This document shows positions 1-9,358 of a DNA stretch of 64,000 nt, one piece after another. This DNA comes from Agarivorans albus. GTDB lineage: Bacteria > Pseudomonadota > Gammaproteobacteria > Enterobacterales > Celerinatantimonadaceae. The stretch spans positions 4,410,001 through 4,474,000 of the forward strand of contig NZ_AP023032.1 of the NCBI RefSeq assembly GCF_019670105.1. The letters run 5' to 3'. Positions within the stretch are counted from its first letter, which is position 1, and each line of letters begins with the position of its first letter. The position numbers and the translations under genes were made by a program. The notes under the pieces were generated by a model. It was not told the origin of the DNA, did not search any database, and was given only the letters and a program-made list of their open reading frames with translations.

Positions 1-113
1 AGACTTGTTGCAACAACACAACAGCATTGTGGAGACCGACTAAACTCTCATTGACAAACAACACTATTAAGCTATATTTCGCGCTATTAATAGAATACAA
101 AGTAACTGCAATA

Positions 114-539
114 ATGCTCCACCACCGCAAAGCTCTTAGCCTAGTGCTGTTGTTTAGCCTTAACGCTTGTAACAGCAATAAGCCACTTACGAGCGAAGAT
201 TACTCCCTCTATAGCCGCTACACCCTAGATAACCAAAGCAATTACAATCTCAGCTTCAGCAGTGAGCTAAGCTCGCAAATAGAGGCGGTAGACAAGCAAT
301 TGCTCCAAGGCCAAATCGTCTCAGGTGAACGCAAACAAATACTGGCTTTCTTTGACCTTAGCCAGGCCACTAATCCCCCTTCAAGTAGTTTTAAGCAGCT
401 ACAGCTATATGCTGATTCTGGCCACGGTGAACAGCTGGTTTATCAACAAGTCGATGACGAGCACTGGCAATTGCAGCGCAGCGACAGCAATCAAGAAAAC
501 TACGTACTGACTATTATTGACGCCGATTTAAACTGGTAA
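114..539 (+). CDS. putative lipoprotein, unknown function
   Basis: A 141-residue protein of unknown function. The ATG at 114 is preferred over an in-frame codon at 27 because it begins directly with a lipoprotein signal: basic HHRK, a hydrophobic stretch, then a lipobox-like Leu-Asn-Ala-Cys with Cys at about residue 19. Asn at that position is unusual but tolerated. Residues after the Cys are Asn-Ser, with no Asp retention signal, so outer-membrane anchoring is inferred. The mature part is polar and has no motif I recognise. It stands alone upstream of the yegD-like gene, about 90 bases away, on the same strand. Confidence 0.6.
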   Translation: MLHHRKALSLVLLFSLNACNSNKPLTSEDYSLYSRYTLDNQSNYNLSFSSELSSQIEAVDKQLLQGQIVSGERKQILAFFDLSQATNPPSSSFKQLQLYADSGHGEQLVYQQVDDEHWQLQRSDSNQENYVLTIIDADLNW

Positions 540-630
540 ATTCGCTAAAACTGAAGCTCTGAAACGCTATACTCAGGACGGTAATTTTGCTACTCTGCGC
601 GACCTTTTTTGCAGGTATAAGGCCTTGGTT

Positions 631-1998
631 ATGAGTCATTCAATTGCGGGTTTCGATTTTGGAACGTCCAACTGTGCGGTTGGTGTAATGCAAGGTAAAC
701 AAGCGCAATTAGTCAGGCTTCCCGAGCACGGCAATTATATGCCCTCTACCTTATTTGCCCCCCAATCAGAGATGATTTGTGCGTGGTTATATCAGCAATT
801 AGACGCTCAAGGTAAGGCCCAGGCTTATCAGCAAGCACGTGGTAACCAGCTAAGTGCCAGTTTACGCGCCTTAAAAGAACTCAAACTTGACGGTTACGAC
901 GAGCACCTAAGCTTTGGCCAACAAGCGCTAAAAGAATACCTCGTCGACCCCGCCGATTGTTATTACGTGCGCTCCCCCAAGTCATTTTTGGGTGCTAGCG
1001 GTATTCGCGAGCGTCAACAGCAACAGTTTGAAGATATTGCCGCCGCCATGATGTGGCACATAAGCCAGCAAGTGAAACAAAGTGGTCAAGCCGAACTGGC
1101 TAAGGTGGTAATCGGTCGCCCAGTTAACTTCCAAGGTTTAAACAGCGAAGTAAGCAACCAACAAGCCATCACTATACTTAGCAATGCAGCCCGTTTTGTT
1201 GGCTTTAAGCAGGTAGAGTTTTTGTATGAGCCGATGGCAGCTGGTTTAAGCTATCAACAGCAATTACAGCGAGAACAACGTGTATTAGTGATAGATATTG
1301 GCGGTGGTACCAGCGATGTATCGATGCTAATTATGGGGCCAAACTACCTTGCCGAGCGAGATCATCAAGACTTAGTACTAGGTTACAACGGCGAGCGCAT
1401 TGGCGGTAACGACTTCGATATAGCTTTAAATTTTGAAACCCTAATGCCCAGCCTAGGCGCCAAGCTTAACTTGGCCAGTGGCCAGCCAATGCCAATTAAG
1501 CCTTTTTGGGATGCAGCTGCAATTAATGACTTCCCAGCGCAAACCCGTTTCTACGAAAAAGATACCCGCCTGTTATTGCAGCGCTTACTGAAAGAGCCGC
1601 AATTAAGCCCACTTAAAGGTTTGCTACGCCTAAGCACAGAGCGACAAACCTACCAGCTAAGTGCCTGTGCAGAGCAAGCAAAAATTGCGTTAAGCGAAGC
1701 GAGTACGACCACTGTGGATTTGTCTTACTTACTGGAGCAACTAGAAGTAAACGTCACTCAAGAGGCTTACCAGCAGGCAGCTGAACGACTGCTTAACAGT
1801 ATTGCTGCACTTAGTGACGATGTTATCGCGCAAGCAGGTTGCCAACCCGAGGCGATATTCTTAACTGGCGGTAGCGCCAATTCACCCATGGTTAAAAACT
1901 TTTTAGCCAAACGCTATCAAGCACCTTTAATTAGCGGGGATAACTTTGGTAGCGTAACCAGCGGCTTAACCTTGTGGGCCGACCATATCTTTGAATAA
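631..1998 (+). CDS. yegD: YegD-type Hsp70 family protein
   Basis: Hsp70/actin-fold ATPase of the YegD type, a short chaperone-like protein without the full substrate-binding domain. The 455-residue length fits E. coli YegD (about 450). Visible ATPase motifs are phosphate 1 GFDFGTSNC near the N-terminus, phosphate 2 VIDIGGGTSDVS near residue 225, and the adenosine motif FLTGGSANSP near residue 415. A TTG lies two codons upstream (625), but ATG at 631 has an AAGG eight bases before it and aligns with the family start. The cellular substrate is not known for the family. It is convergent with the PAS-GGDEF gene that follows. Confidence 0.88.
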   Translation: MSHSIAGFDFGTSNCAVGVMQGKQAQLVRLPEHGNYMPSTLFAPQSEMICAWLYQQLDAQGKAQAYQQARGNQLSASLRALKELKLDGYDEHLSFGQQALKEYLVDPADCYYVRSPKSFLGASGIRERQQQQFEDIAAAMMWHISQQVKQSGQAELAKVVIGRPVNFQGLNSEVSNQQAITILSNAARFVGFKQVEFLYEPMAAGLSYQQQLQREQRVLVIDIGGGTSDVSMLIMGPNYLAERDHQDLVLGYNGERIGGNDFDIALNFETLMPSLGAKLNLASGQPMPIKPFWDAAAINDFPAQTRFYEKDTRLLLQRLLKEPQLSPLKGLLRLSTERQTYQLSACAEQAKIALSEASTTTVDLSYLLEQLEVNVTQEAYQQAAERLLNSIAALSDDVIAQAGCQPEAIFLTGGSANSPMVKNFLAKRYQAPLISGDNFGSVTSGLTLWADHIFE

Positions 1999-2002
1999 AT
2001 AC

Positions 2003-3259
2003 CTATAGCTCATAAACTTGCGGCGCTAATTCCACCCGGTTTTTGCCGCGCTCTTTGGCAATATATAAAGCGCTGTCGGCACGAGCAACCAGCGCTTCTG
2101 GGCTAGAATCATAGCTAGTTAACATAGCCAACCCCAAACTCACGGTGGTGCTAAATTTATGCTCATCTTTAGTCACTTCAAGCTCGGCTAAATGCTCTCG
2201 GACTCGATCGGCTATTAGTAGTGCCTGCTCTTGCACTGTATTAGGCAACAATAACAAAAACTCCTCTCCGCCCCAGCGACATAAATAATCACCGTTTCGC
2301 AGCACCTTTAAGCTTTCTATGGCAAATAACCGTAAGGCTTCATCACCGGCAGAATGACCAAATCGATCATTAATTTGTTTAAAGTTATCAATGTCTAACA
2401 AGATACAACATAAGGGCTGTAGCGAGCGTTTGCTAATGGCAAACTCTTCCGTAAGGGTCTCACTCATGGAGCGCCGATTCATTAATCCAGTGAGCGGATC
2501 ATGATTTGCCTGAAACTCTAAACGTCGCTGATCATGATGTTGCTGCGTCACATCCATCATCAACGACTGCACAGCAGGTATGCCATTCCACTTCACCACC
2601 GCTTCACTAATGTGCAACCAAGCAGATGTACCATCACGGCGAACATTTTCAGTGACAACACTATTGCTATCCACCTCACCTTGAATCAAGCGTTCATGTA
2701 ACTGAATAGCTTGTTGTTGGTTTTCTTCGGGGATAATAGACAATAGGCTGTCCAACTTAAGCACTGCTTCTGGACTGTCATAACCCAGAATATTGGCCAT
2801 CGCTTGGTTGCAATAAAGCGGTTCAAAAAAACGGTGTACCATAATCCCCTGCAAAGAAGACTCTGTTAACAAACGATAACGTTGCTCACTTTGCTGTAGC
2901 TTTTTCTCCGCGGCAATTTGTGGTGAAAAATCCACTAGGGTAATTTGCAAGGCAGGTTTGCCCTGCCACTCGGTGAGGTGATCAATAGTTAACACCGAGA
3001 ATTGCTCACCGTCTCGATTATAGTTTTCGTAGACCCTTACTTTTGGCCGCGCTTGGCCACTCATTACTGCCTCGTAAGCGCTAATCGCTTCGTCGCGATC
3101 ATCTTCAGCAATCAGTTCCAGTAAAGAAGGCAAGGCCATAATATCTTCAGCGCTATCGTAACCGAACATTTGAGCATAGCGTTCGTCAGCGAACAGCGGT
3201 ACAAAGTCCCGGTGGATCACTATTCCGTAATAAGCACTAATGTCAGAAACTTTGCCCAT
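2003..3259 (-). CDS. PAS-PAS-GGDEF diguanylate cyclase
   Basis: Predicted cytoplasmic diguanylate cyclase making cyclic di-GMP from two GTP. Two PAS folds lie at about residues 5-115 and 125-240, followed by a GGDEF domain from about 245. The active site is GGEEF at 330-334, an active variant. An RNGD inhibitory I-site (RxxD) sits five residues before it, so product inhibition is likely. There is no signal peptide or membrane segment, so the PAS domains probably sense an intracellular cue. It is monocistronic and convergent with yegD. Confidence 0.9.
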   Translation of the reverse strand: MGKVSDISAYYGIVIHRDFVPLFADERYAQMFGYDSAEDIMALPSLLELIAEDDRDEAISAYEAVMSGQARPKVRVYENYNRDGEQFSVLTIDHLTEWQGKPALQITLVDFSPQIAAEKKLQQSEQRYRLLTESSLQGIMVHRFFEPLYCNQAMANILGYDSPEAVLKLDSLLSIIPEENQQQAIQLHERLIQGEVDSNSVVTENVRRDGTSAWLHISEAVVKWNGIPAVQSLMMDVTQQHHDQRRLEFQANHDPLTGLMNRRSMSETLTEEFAISKRSLQPLCCILLDIDNFKQINDRFGHSAGDEALRLFAIESLKVLRNGDYLCRWGGEEFLLLLPNTVQEQALLIADRVREHLAELEVTKDEHKFSTTVSLGLAMLTSYDSSPEALVARADSALYIAKERGKNRVELAPQVYEL

Positions 3260-3396
3260 ACTTAACCATATTTTAATTAAGGTAATTTAAGCGTAGTCAG
3301 GCACAAGGATGAACTCAACTACCGGTGACTAACTACCACTTAATTAATAGTACTGTTACATTGCTACTAGCTTTGCGATAAACCTGAGGAAAACCA

Positions 3397-4035
3397 ATGA
3401 GAACCCTGTTAACAGCCTGCTTGTTAATACTCGGCCTAAGTAATCTCTCCCTGGCCAATGCCAATGAGTCTTCAGCCATGCTTGAATCAGATTCTCCTCA
3501 ACTTAATATGCAGTTACAGGTAGAAGTGATAGGGATTGATAAAGCTGCCGCTCAGGCATCACAAGCTTTGCGAGCCATCGCCGATAGCGTTAATCAACTT
3601 GCTAGCAATCCAGAACTTAGCCCAGAGCAACAACAGCACTTTCAGCAAACCCTTAACGCGGTAGAGCAGCTAAGCCAACAGCTAGATAGCAGCTTAAAGC
3701 AACTGCCCGATACCGTCGCGCAAAGCACCAAACCCATTGTGAACTTAGCCGATAAGCTATCCAGTGAAGTGCAATTTTGGGTAATGATCATCTTAATCAG
3801 TTTGGTGATAATCATTATTGTCGCTTTGTTAGCAATTTACTTTAGTGTGCTGGCACCAACTAGCCGAGCAGTGCTTAGCGCCACCGGACAACTTAACCAG
3901 CTGGCCTCTAGCTTAAAAACAACGGCAGAATTAGTCGAGAAAACCGCCGCTCAAAATCAACATTTGTTGGAGCACTTAAAGCCGGCACCACAGCGATTTA
4001 GTCAGCGCCAGCGGGCTAAAGCTGCCACTAAATAA
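3397..4035 (+). CDS. exported coiled-coil protein with one membrane helix
   Basis: A 212-residue protein of unknown function. It shows an N-terminal signal peptide (cleavage likely after about residue 22), a Gln- and Ala-rich segment predicted to form coiled coil (about 50-115), a strongly hydrophobic helix around 125-150 rich in Ile/Val, a second helical stretch, and a basic C-terminus. The topology suggests a periplasmic stalk anchored in the inner membrane. Start at ATG 3397 follows GAGGA. It is followed by a clear terminator and stands alone. Confidence 0.6.
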   Translation: MRTLLTACLLILGLSNLSLANANESSAMLESDSPQLNMQLQVEVIGIDKAAAQASQALRAIADSVNQLASNPELSPEQQQHFQQTLNAVEQLSQQLDSSLKQLPDTVAQSTKPIVNLADKLSSEVQFWVMIILISLVIIIIVALLAIYFSVLAPTSRAVLSATGQLNQLASSLKTTAELVEKTAAQNQHLLEHLKPAPQRFSQRQRAKAATK

Positions 4036-4050
4036 CTCTGTACAACAAAA

Positions 4051-4075
4051 AAGCCAGCATCTCTGCTGGCTTTTC
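4051..4075. terminator. bidirectional rho-independent terminator
   Basis: Inverted repeat AGCCAGC / GCTGGCT (arms 4052-4058 and 4065-4071) with a six-base loop. It is preceded by a run of A and followed by TTTT, so it can serve both the 3397 gene and the convergent ABC transporter. Confidence 0.85.
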
Positions 4076-4092
4076 AAAACTAGCAATCAGGC

Positions 4093-5919
4093 TTAGTCAC
4101 CCAAGAAACCACCAGTTTGATGTGCCCAAAGCTGACTATAAATACCGTCACCTTTGATTAACTCGGCATGGCTGCCTTGCTCTACAATCTCGCCTTTATC
4201 TAGCACAATTAAACGGTCCATGGCGGCAATCGTTGATAAGCGGTGCGCAATTGCGATCACCGTTTTACCTTCCATCAACTGATTCAAACTGGTTTGAATT
4301 GCCGCTTCTACTTCAGAATCTAGCGCCGAAGTCGCTTCGTCTAAGACTAAAATAGGCGCATCTTTTAGCAGTACCCGGGTAATCGCAATTCGCTGGCGCT
4401 GACCGCCCGAAAGCTTAACTCCGCGCTCGCCTACATGGGCGTCGTAACCAGTACGACCGTCTTGATCGCTAAGGCTTAAAATAAACTCATGGGCTTTAGC
4501 TTGCTTGGCAGCCTCAATCATTTGCTCTTCGCTTGCGTCGGGACGCCCATACAAAATATTGTCGCGCACCGAGCGATGCAGTAGCGACGTATCTTGCGTC
4601 ACCATACCAATTTGCGCTCGCAGGCTATCTTGGGTCACTTGGCTAATATCTTGATCGTCGATCAAAATAGCGCCGCCTTCCACATCATGAAAACGCAGCA
4701 ATAAATTAACCAAGGTGGTTTTACCGGCACCCGAACGCCCTACTAGGCCAATCTTTTCACCCGCTTTAATTTGCAAGTTAAGCTTATCAATCACGCCACT
4801 TTGCTCACCGTAGTGAAAGCGAATATCGCGATAATGAATGCGGCTTTCGGTCACCTTAATTGGCTTGGCATCCTTTTTATCGGTAATAGTTTGCTTGGTA
4901 GTTAAGGTAGTCATGCCATCGGCCACGGTGCCAATGTTTTCAAACAAAGAACCAATTTCCCACATAATCCATTGCGCCATACCATTAAGGCGTAATACCA
5001 AGGCAATCGCTACTGCAATAGCGCCCACCGATACATCGCCCAAGGTCCACAAGTAAATAGACAAAGCAGCAATACCAAAGGTAAGCAGGTAATTAGACAG
5101 TTGCACCGAAAAGTTAAGGCCAGTCACCAAACGCATTTGTTTGTGCACGGTAACCAAAAAAGCGTCCATCCCTTCTTGGGCATAATCGGCTTCACGTTGG
5201 CTATGCGAAAACAGCTTTACCGTTGCGATGTTGGTGTAGCTATCAACAATTCGACCACTCATTAATGAGCGGGCATTAGCCTGTTCGGTAGAAATGCGTT
5301 TTAGCTTAGGCACAAAGTACAACTGCACCCCAATATAAGCACAAAGCCACAGTAACATCGGCCATATGAGTCGAATATCGGCTTGTGCCACCAGTACCAC
5401 CATGGCGGCAAAATAAACCAAGATGTACACCATCAGGTCGAGCAGCTTCATCACTGTTTCGCGCACAGCTAGTGAGGTTTGCATAACTTTAGTGGCTACT
5501 CGTCCGGCAAAGTCATTAGCAAAAAATGACACGCTCTGGCGCAGCAAATAACGGTGAGCCGACCAGCGAATCGCCATTGGGAAATTGCCCAACAAGGCTT
5601 GGTGAATCAACAGAGAATCCAGCAAGATCAGCAGCGGCATTACCACCAACAAGGTGAGCCCCATCATCCATAAGGTTGCAGCCTCTTCGCTGAAAAAGGT
5701 AGCGGGATCTTTAGTGCCCAGCCAATCAACCAATTGCCCCATAAAACCAAACAAAGCAACTTCGCAAATAGCAATTAAGGCCGATACCACCGACATAAAT
5801 AACAAAGGCTTACCCATGCCAGCACAATAGTGACGACAGAATTGATATAAACCTTTAGGTGGTTGTTTAGGCTCTTGTTTTGGAAATGGAACGGTGAGCC
5901 CTTCAAAAAAACTAAACAT
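4093..5919 (-). CDS. ABC exporter, fused permease and ATPase
   Basis: Full half-transporter of 608 residues: a six-helix type I exporter membrane domain (about 35-330) followed by the nucleotide-binding domain. Walker A GRSGAGKTT is at 394-402, signature LSGGQRQR near 503, Walker B ILVLDEAT near 523, and an H-loop His near 559. It should act as a homodimer or heterodimer exporting a lipid, peptide or drug; the substrate cannot be told from sequence. The N-terminus has a Pro/Lys-rich cytosolic lead. It is divergent from a LysR regulator, 234 bases apart, a common regulator-target arrangement. Confidence 0.88.
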   Translation of the reverse strand: MFSFFEGLTVPFPKQEPKQPPKGLYQFCRHYCAGMGKPLLFMSVVSALIAICEVALFGFMGQLVDWLGTKDPATFFSEEAATLWMMGLTLLVVMPLLILLDSLLIHQALLGNFPMAIRWSAHRYLLRQSVSFFANDFAGRVATKVMQTSLAVRETVMKLLDLMVYILVYFAAMVVLVAQADIRLIWPMLLWLCAYIGVQLYFVPKLKRISTEQANARSLMSGRIVDSYTNIATVKLFSHSQREADYAQEGMDAFLVTVHKQMRLVTGLNFSVQLSNYLLTFGIAALSIYLWTLGDVSVGAIAVAIALVLRLNGMAQWIMWEIGSLFENIGTVADGMTTLTTKQTITDKKDAKPIKVTESRIHYRDIRFHYGEQSGVIDKLNLQIKAGEKIGLVGRSGAGKTTLVNLLLRFHDVEGGAILIDDQDISQVTQDSLRAQIGMVTQDTSLLHRSVRDNILYGRPDASEEQMIEAAKQAKAHEFILSLSDQDGRTGYDAHVGERGVKLSGGQRQRIAITRVLLKDAPILVLDEATSALDSEVEAAIQTSLNQLMEGKTVIAIAHRLSTIAAMDRLIVLDKGEIVEQGSHAELIKGDGIYSQLWAHQTGGFLGD

Positions 5920-6153
5920 CTAGACATTCCTTGTAATAAATCTTGGTGTTACAACGAATTAACTCGCATTTGTACTGTAGCGTACTTTGTCAAATATGCG
6001 CAGCCTTACTGACCAATAAACGACAAATCGTTACGCACCAAGGCTTACACCAAATATTTATTTACTGAAGGCATGCACAAAGCTAATAAAAAACCTAAGC
6101 ACTCACCGCACTGTTGCATATAATGGAACAACTAGCAGGGTAAGGAGGCAGCG

Positions 6154-7047
6154 ATGAATTTAGACGACATGGAGTTATTTGTTAACTTGGCAAAACAAGG
6201 CAGTTTTACCAAGGCGGCAGACTTTACCAACATCCCCAAATCAACCATTAGTCGACGTATCACCAATCTAGAAAAACACCTTGGAGTAAAGCTGTTAGCC
6301 CGCACAACCCGCAGCTTAAGTTTGACTGAAGTGGGTATTAATTACCTAAAAGGCTGTGAAGAATTGCTAAACCAAGCTAAACAGCTAGAACAAAACACCC
6401 AGCAACAAAACCAGCACCCCAGCGGCACCTTAAGCATCTTCATCCCCAATACTCTGTTACGCATTTTTTGGCCGGTAGTGATTGAGATGATCAACCAATA
6501 CCCAGAGCTTAAGTTTGAAGCATACAGCAGCGAAGGGCGCCAAGAAGAGCAAACCTCAACCCGCTACGACATTATGTTTCATGTGGATGAACCTAAAGAC
6601 TCTTCACTGATTGCGAGGCGAATAGCCACCATAAAATATGACTACTACGCCAGCCCCACTTACATTGCTAAAAATGGGCTACTTCAAGTACCCAGTGACG
6701 TAGATAAACACCGCATTATCTTTAACTCAGTGTCACAAGCGCCCACTCATTCTTGGCGATTTGAACATAACAACGAACTAATATCACAGCCTGTCTCGCC
6801 ATTTTTTAGCGTTCAAAACCCCGACCTAGGTTTAGATTTATGCTTGCAAGATAAGGGGATCGCACTAGTGCCGGATATTCTATCAAAAGAGTTAATTAAA
6901 CAAGGGCGCTTAGTTAAAGCCTATGCTCAGCCGCAACAACTTAGTGGTTACATTTACGCTATTTATCATTCGCGACAATTTCTTCCCGCCAAAGTCGCAG
7001 TGTTTATCGACAAAGTGCAGGCCTTTTGGCAAAACAACCTTAATTAG
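6154..7047 (+). CDS. LysR-family transcriptional regulator
   Basis: A 297-residue LysR-type regulator. The N-terminal winged helix-turn-helix (about 1-60) contains the typical AxxxNIPKSTISRRI recognition region, and a type-2 periplasmic-binding-fold effector domain follows (about 90-295). The start ATG follows a strong AAGGAGG. It is divergent from the ABC exporter and may control it; that is inference from arrangement only. Effector unknown. Confidence 0.88.
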   Translation: MNLDDMELFVNLAKQGSFTKAADFTNIPKSTISRRITNLEKHLGVKLLARTTRSLSLTEVGINYLKGCEELLNQAKQLEQNTQQQNQHPSGTLSIFIPNTLLRIFWPVVIEMINQYPELKFEAYSSEGRQEEQTSTRYDIMFHVDEPKDSSLIARRIATIKYDYYASPTYIAKNGLLQVPSDVDKHRIIFNSVSQAPTHSWRFEHNNELISQPVSPFFSVQNPDLGLDLCLQDKGIALVPDILSKELIKQGRLVKAYAQPQQLSGYIYAIYHSRQFLPAKVAVFIDKVQAFWQNNLN

Positions 7048-7149
7048 TCCATTTGGTGAAACAATGGATTTCACCTTGGTGGATTTTTAAGCCACTTAAG
7101 CTTACCTACAATGGGCTCAACTTAACCAGTCCATTGCAGGAAACACTCA

Positions 7150-7917
7150 ATGAAAATTAAAGCTTCCCTTTACGCACTTATCTTCGCTGGCCTTATTTCA
7201 AGTTCAGCTCATGCCGCTACGGTACAGCTAAAAGATGGCCGCTCCATCCAAGGTGCCATTGTGTCGCAAAATGCTGACGAGCTGGTTTTAGACATGCATG
7301 GTATTGAAGTAAAGCTGCCAACTGAACAGGTGCAAAATATTAGTTTTGGTGATACCCCGGAAGATGGCACCACCATTAGTAGCTTTACTGAAACCAACCA
7401 AACTAGCGCAGCGGCAAATACCGAGGCTAACCAAGAGCCTGTAACCGTGCCTGCAGGTACCATGCTTACGGTACGTATGAGCGAGGGCGTAAATACTCGC
7501 CAGCATGAAACCGGCCAGCGATTTACGGCGGTGTTAGAAGCCGACCTAATGGCCGGAGATGCCTTAGTAGCACCACGAGGTAGTACCGTTTATGGCCAAT
7601 TAAGTGAAGTTAAAAAAGCGGGTCGTTTAGCAGGTTCAGCCAGTATGAGCATTACCCTTACCAATATTCGCATCAACGACCAAATGCACGACATTCAAAC
7701 CGATGTATTAAGTTCAAGTGGCAGTAATACCGCAGGAGATACTGTGGGAAAAACCGCTCGAGCGGCAGCTATTGGTGGTTTAATTAACGGCAGCGATGGC
7801 GCTAAAAATGGTGCTAAAGTAGGTGTAGGAGCTTCGGTCATAACTCAAGGCAATGACATCGAGCTGCCTAAAGACAGCTTAATCGACTTCACCTTAACCG
7901 CCCCTATGCAGAGTTAA
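7150..7917 (+). CDS. exported protein of unknown function
   Basis: A 255-residue protein with a clear signal peptide (cleavage after Ala-His-Ala near residue 22). A short N-terminal module (about 23-70) resembles a small beta-barrel of the LKDGRxIxG kind seen in other exported proteins. A variable Thr/Asn/Ala-rich linker follows, then a C-terminal beta-rich domain starting VPAGTMLTVRM and containing a Gly/Ala-rich glycine-zipper-like stretch near 200-230. No enzymatic motif is visible. RBS GCAGGA precedes the ATG. It is convergent with hdfR, with stop codons almost touching. Confidence 0.6.
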   Translation: MKIKASLYALIFAGLISSSAHAATVQLKDGRSIQGAIVSQNADELVLDMHGIEVKLPTEQVQNISFGDTPEDGTTISSFTETNQTSAAANTEANQEPVTVPAGTMLTVRMSEGVNTRQHETGQRFTAVLEADLMAGDALVAPRGSTVYGQLSEVKKAGRLAGSASMSITLTNIRINDQMHDIQTDVLSSSGSNTAGDTVGKTARAAAIGGLINGSDGAKNGAKVGVGASVITQGNDIELPKDSLIDFTLTAPMQS

Positions 7918-7918
7918 G

Positions 7919-8812
7919 TTACTCGGCAGGAGGAGTATCTCCGGCTTGTTGCAACACAAACGGACTGGTGGGCTCACTGTTATCCAACAGTGTTTCCACC
8001 TGCTTGATTTGCTCAAGCGCAGCAGAGTCTTTGCGATAACTTAGATACACAGGCCGTAGCCAAGGCTCGGCGTCTTCAACCAAACATAACTGCTGGCTAT
8101 CGATAAACGGAGCTACCATCGACTCAGGCAAGTAACAAGCACCACCTTTTTCTAGAATAAAATCTAGAGCGATACGGCCAGTAGAAGTACGCAAGAAAGG
8201 CGGAGCAGTATTACTATGGCGCAGCGCATGTTCTGAGGCAAAGCGACTGCCCCAATCTACATACACATAGCCCTTTTCTAGCGCTTGCTGCTGCAACTGC
8301 GGTGTGGTGGACACCAATAACAATGATAGTTGGGCCACTTGGCTGCTTGCCAGTTCATCAGATTTTAGGGCGTCAAAACCCACCCCAATATCTAAAGTGC
8401 GCTCTAATAATGCGCGGTGCATTTGCTCACGCCCCATGGTTTCTGCGCTAAACGCATAACCGGTAAACACCTCGGTAACCACACTTAAGCCATGTTGCAA
8501 AAAGGCATCCCAGCTATTCGGCGTCCCCGCTAAAGCAAGTTGAATTGCATGAGCTTTGCTAAGTAATAACTCTGCCTTAGATTGCTCTAAGGTTCGCACC
8601 ATATTTTCCGCGTAAGTAATTAAACGCTCACCGGAGCTGGTGAGTTTGATGGCATTGCGGTCTCGAATAAAAAGCTGGGTATCGAAATAGCTTTCTAACT
8701 GCTTAATTCGGGCGCTCACTGCCGCTTGGGTAATATACAAATTCTCTGAAGCCCGCCCAAAATGCTTTTCTTTGGCCACTTCCAAGAACGTTCGGAATAC
8801 TTTTACATCCAT
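7919..8812 (-). CDS. hdfR: HdfR-like LysR regulator
   Basis: LysR-type regulator of 297 residues. Its HTH region (FLEVAKEKHFGRASENLYITQAAVS, interrupted here for length) closely follows E. coli HdfR, which represses flhDC. Assignment is supported by synteny: the divergent neighbour is maoP (yifE), exactly as in Enterobacteria. The effector domain covers about 90-290. The C-terminus is somewhat longer than in E. coli (279). Whether it regulates motility here cannot be judged. Confidence 0.8.
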   Translation of the reverse strand: MDVKVFRTFLEVAKEKHFGRASENLYITQAAVSARIKQLESYFDTQLFIRDRNAIKLTSSGERLITYAENMVRTLEQSKAELLLSKAHAIQLALAGTPNSWDAFLQHGLSVVTEVFTGYAFSAETMGREQMHRALLERTLDIGVGFDALKSDELASSQVAQLSLLLVSTTPQLQQQALEKGYVYVDWGSRFASEHALRHSNTAPPFLRTSTGRIALDFILEKGGACYLPESMVAPFIDSQQLCLVEDAEPWLRPVYLSYRKDSAALEQIKQVETLLDNSEPTSPFVLQQAGDTPPAE

Positions 8813-8965
8813 TTACTTACGCCTCCCCAGCTAAGCTGAGGTTAACAAACAAATTTTGTTGTTACGACAAAAACAATTCGTTTTCTTGTTTCGCCAATAA
8901 TCACTACCTTGCAGCCAACTTATCCCGCTGCTTAAACAGCCTTAATTCTCAGTTGGAGTGACCTC
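8813..8965. promoter_or_regulatory. hdfR-maoP divergent intergenic region
   Basis: The 153-base region between two divergent genes holds an imperfect A/T-rich palindrome at 8844-8863 (AACAA...TTGTT ends around an AAATTTT centre), which would suit a LysR autoregulatory site. In E. coli the maoS site used by MaoP is near its gene, so this interval is also where such a site could be. I cannot identify maoS by eye. Confidence 0.35.
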
Positions 8966-9322
8966 ATGATTATCGATTTTCGCTTTGGCAACAAACGTTT
9001 TTATGACGACAAACGCTTTAAACATGGCTTTCGTAAATCAGGCGATTTCACTTTGCTTGAAGCGGAGTTACTAAGCTTATACGGCGAAACCATGCGCGCC
9101 ATAGATGCCGGAGAATTACTGCCAGAAGGCAACCAAGAACAGCGTTTTTTATTGGTATGTAGCCAGCAGCTAGAGCCAGAAAGCAAGCTTGAGAAGCTCT
9201 GGATGAAGTACAAAAAGCTGGCACAAACTCGTCGACGTTTTCACACCTTACACAGTCGTTGTAAATCAACTACTGACAATTTTGAAAATGAAGATGAAAC
9301 ATTTATCACTGAAGATGATTAG
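8966..9322 (+). CDS. maoP: MaoP (DUF413) macrodomain Ori protein
   Basis: A 118-residue DUF413 protein. The motifs GFxxxGDFTLxEAxLL near residue 25 and KxxRRFHTL near 80, plus the acidic tail, match E. coli MaoP/YifE. In E. coli MaoP acts with the maoS site to organise the Ori macrodomain of the chromosome. Divergent hdfR preserves the enterobacterial order. Start ATG follows GGAG. rimK follows after 36 bases on the same strand, so it may be the first gene of the rim run. Confidence 0.88.
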   Translation: MIIDFRFGNKRFYDDKRFKHGFRKSGDFTLLEAELLSLYGETMRAIDAGELLPEGNQEQRFLLVCSQQLEPESKLEKLWMKYKKLAQTRRRFHTLHSRCKSTTDNFENEDETFITEDD

Positions 9323-9358
9323 CAAACAGGCTGAACTTTTAACCATTAGGACTGAACA

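Noticed and set aside
7055-7075. GGTGAAA/TTTCACC hairpin after the LysR gene
   Set aside because: A seven-pair stem with a seven-base loop and no T-run; too weak to call a terminator.
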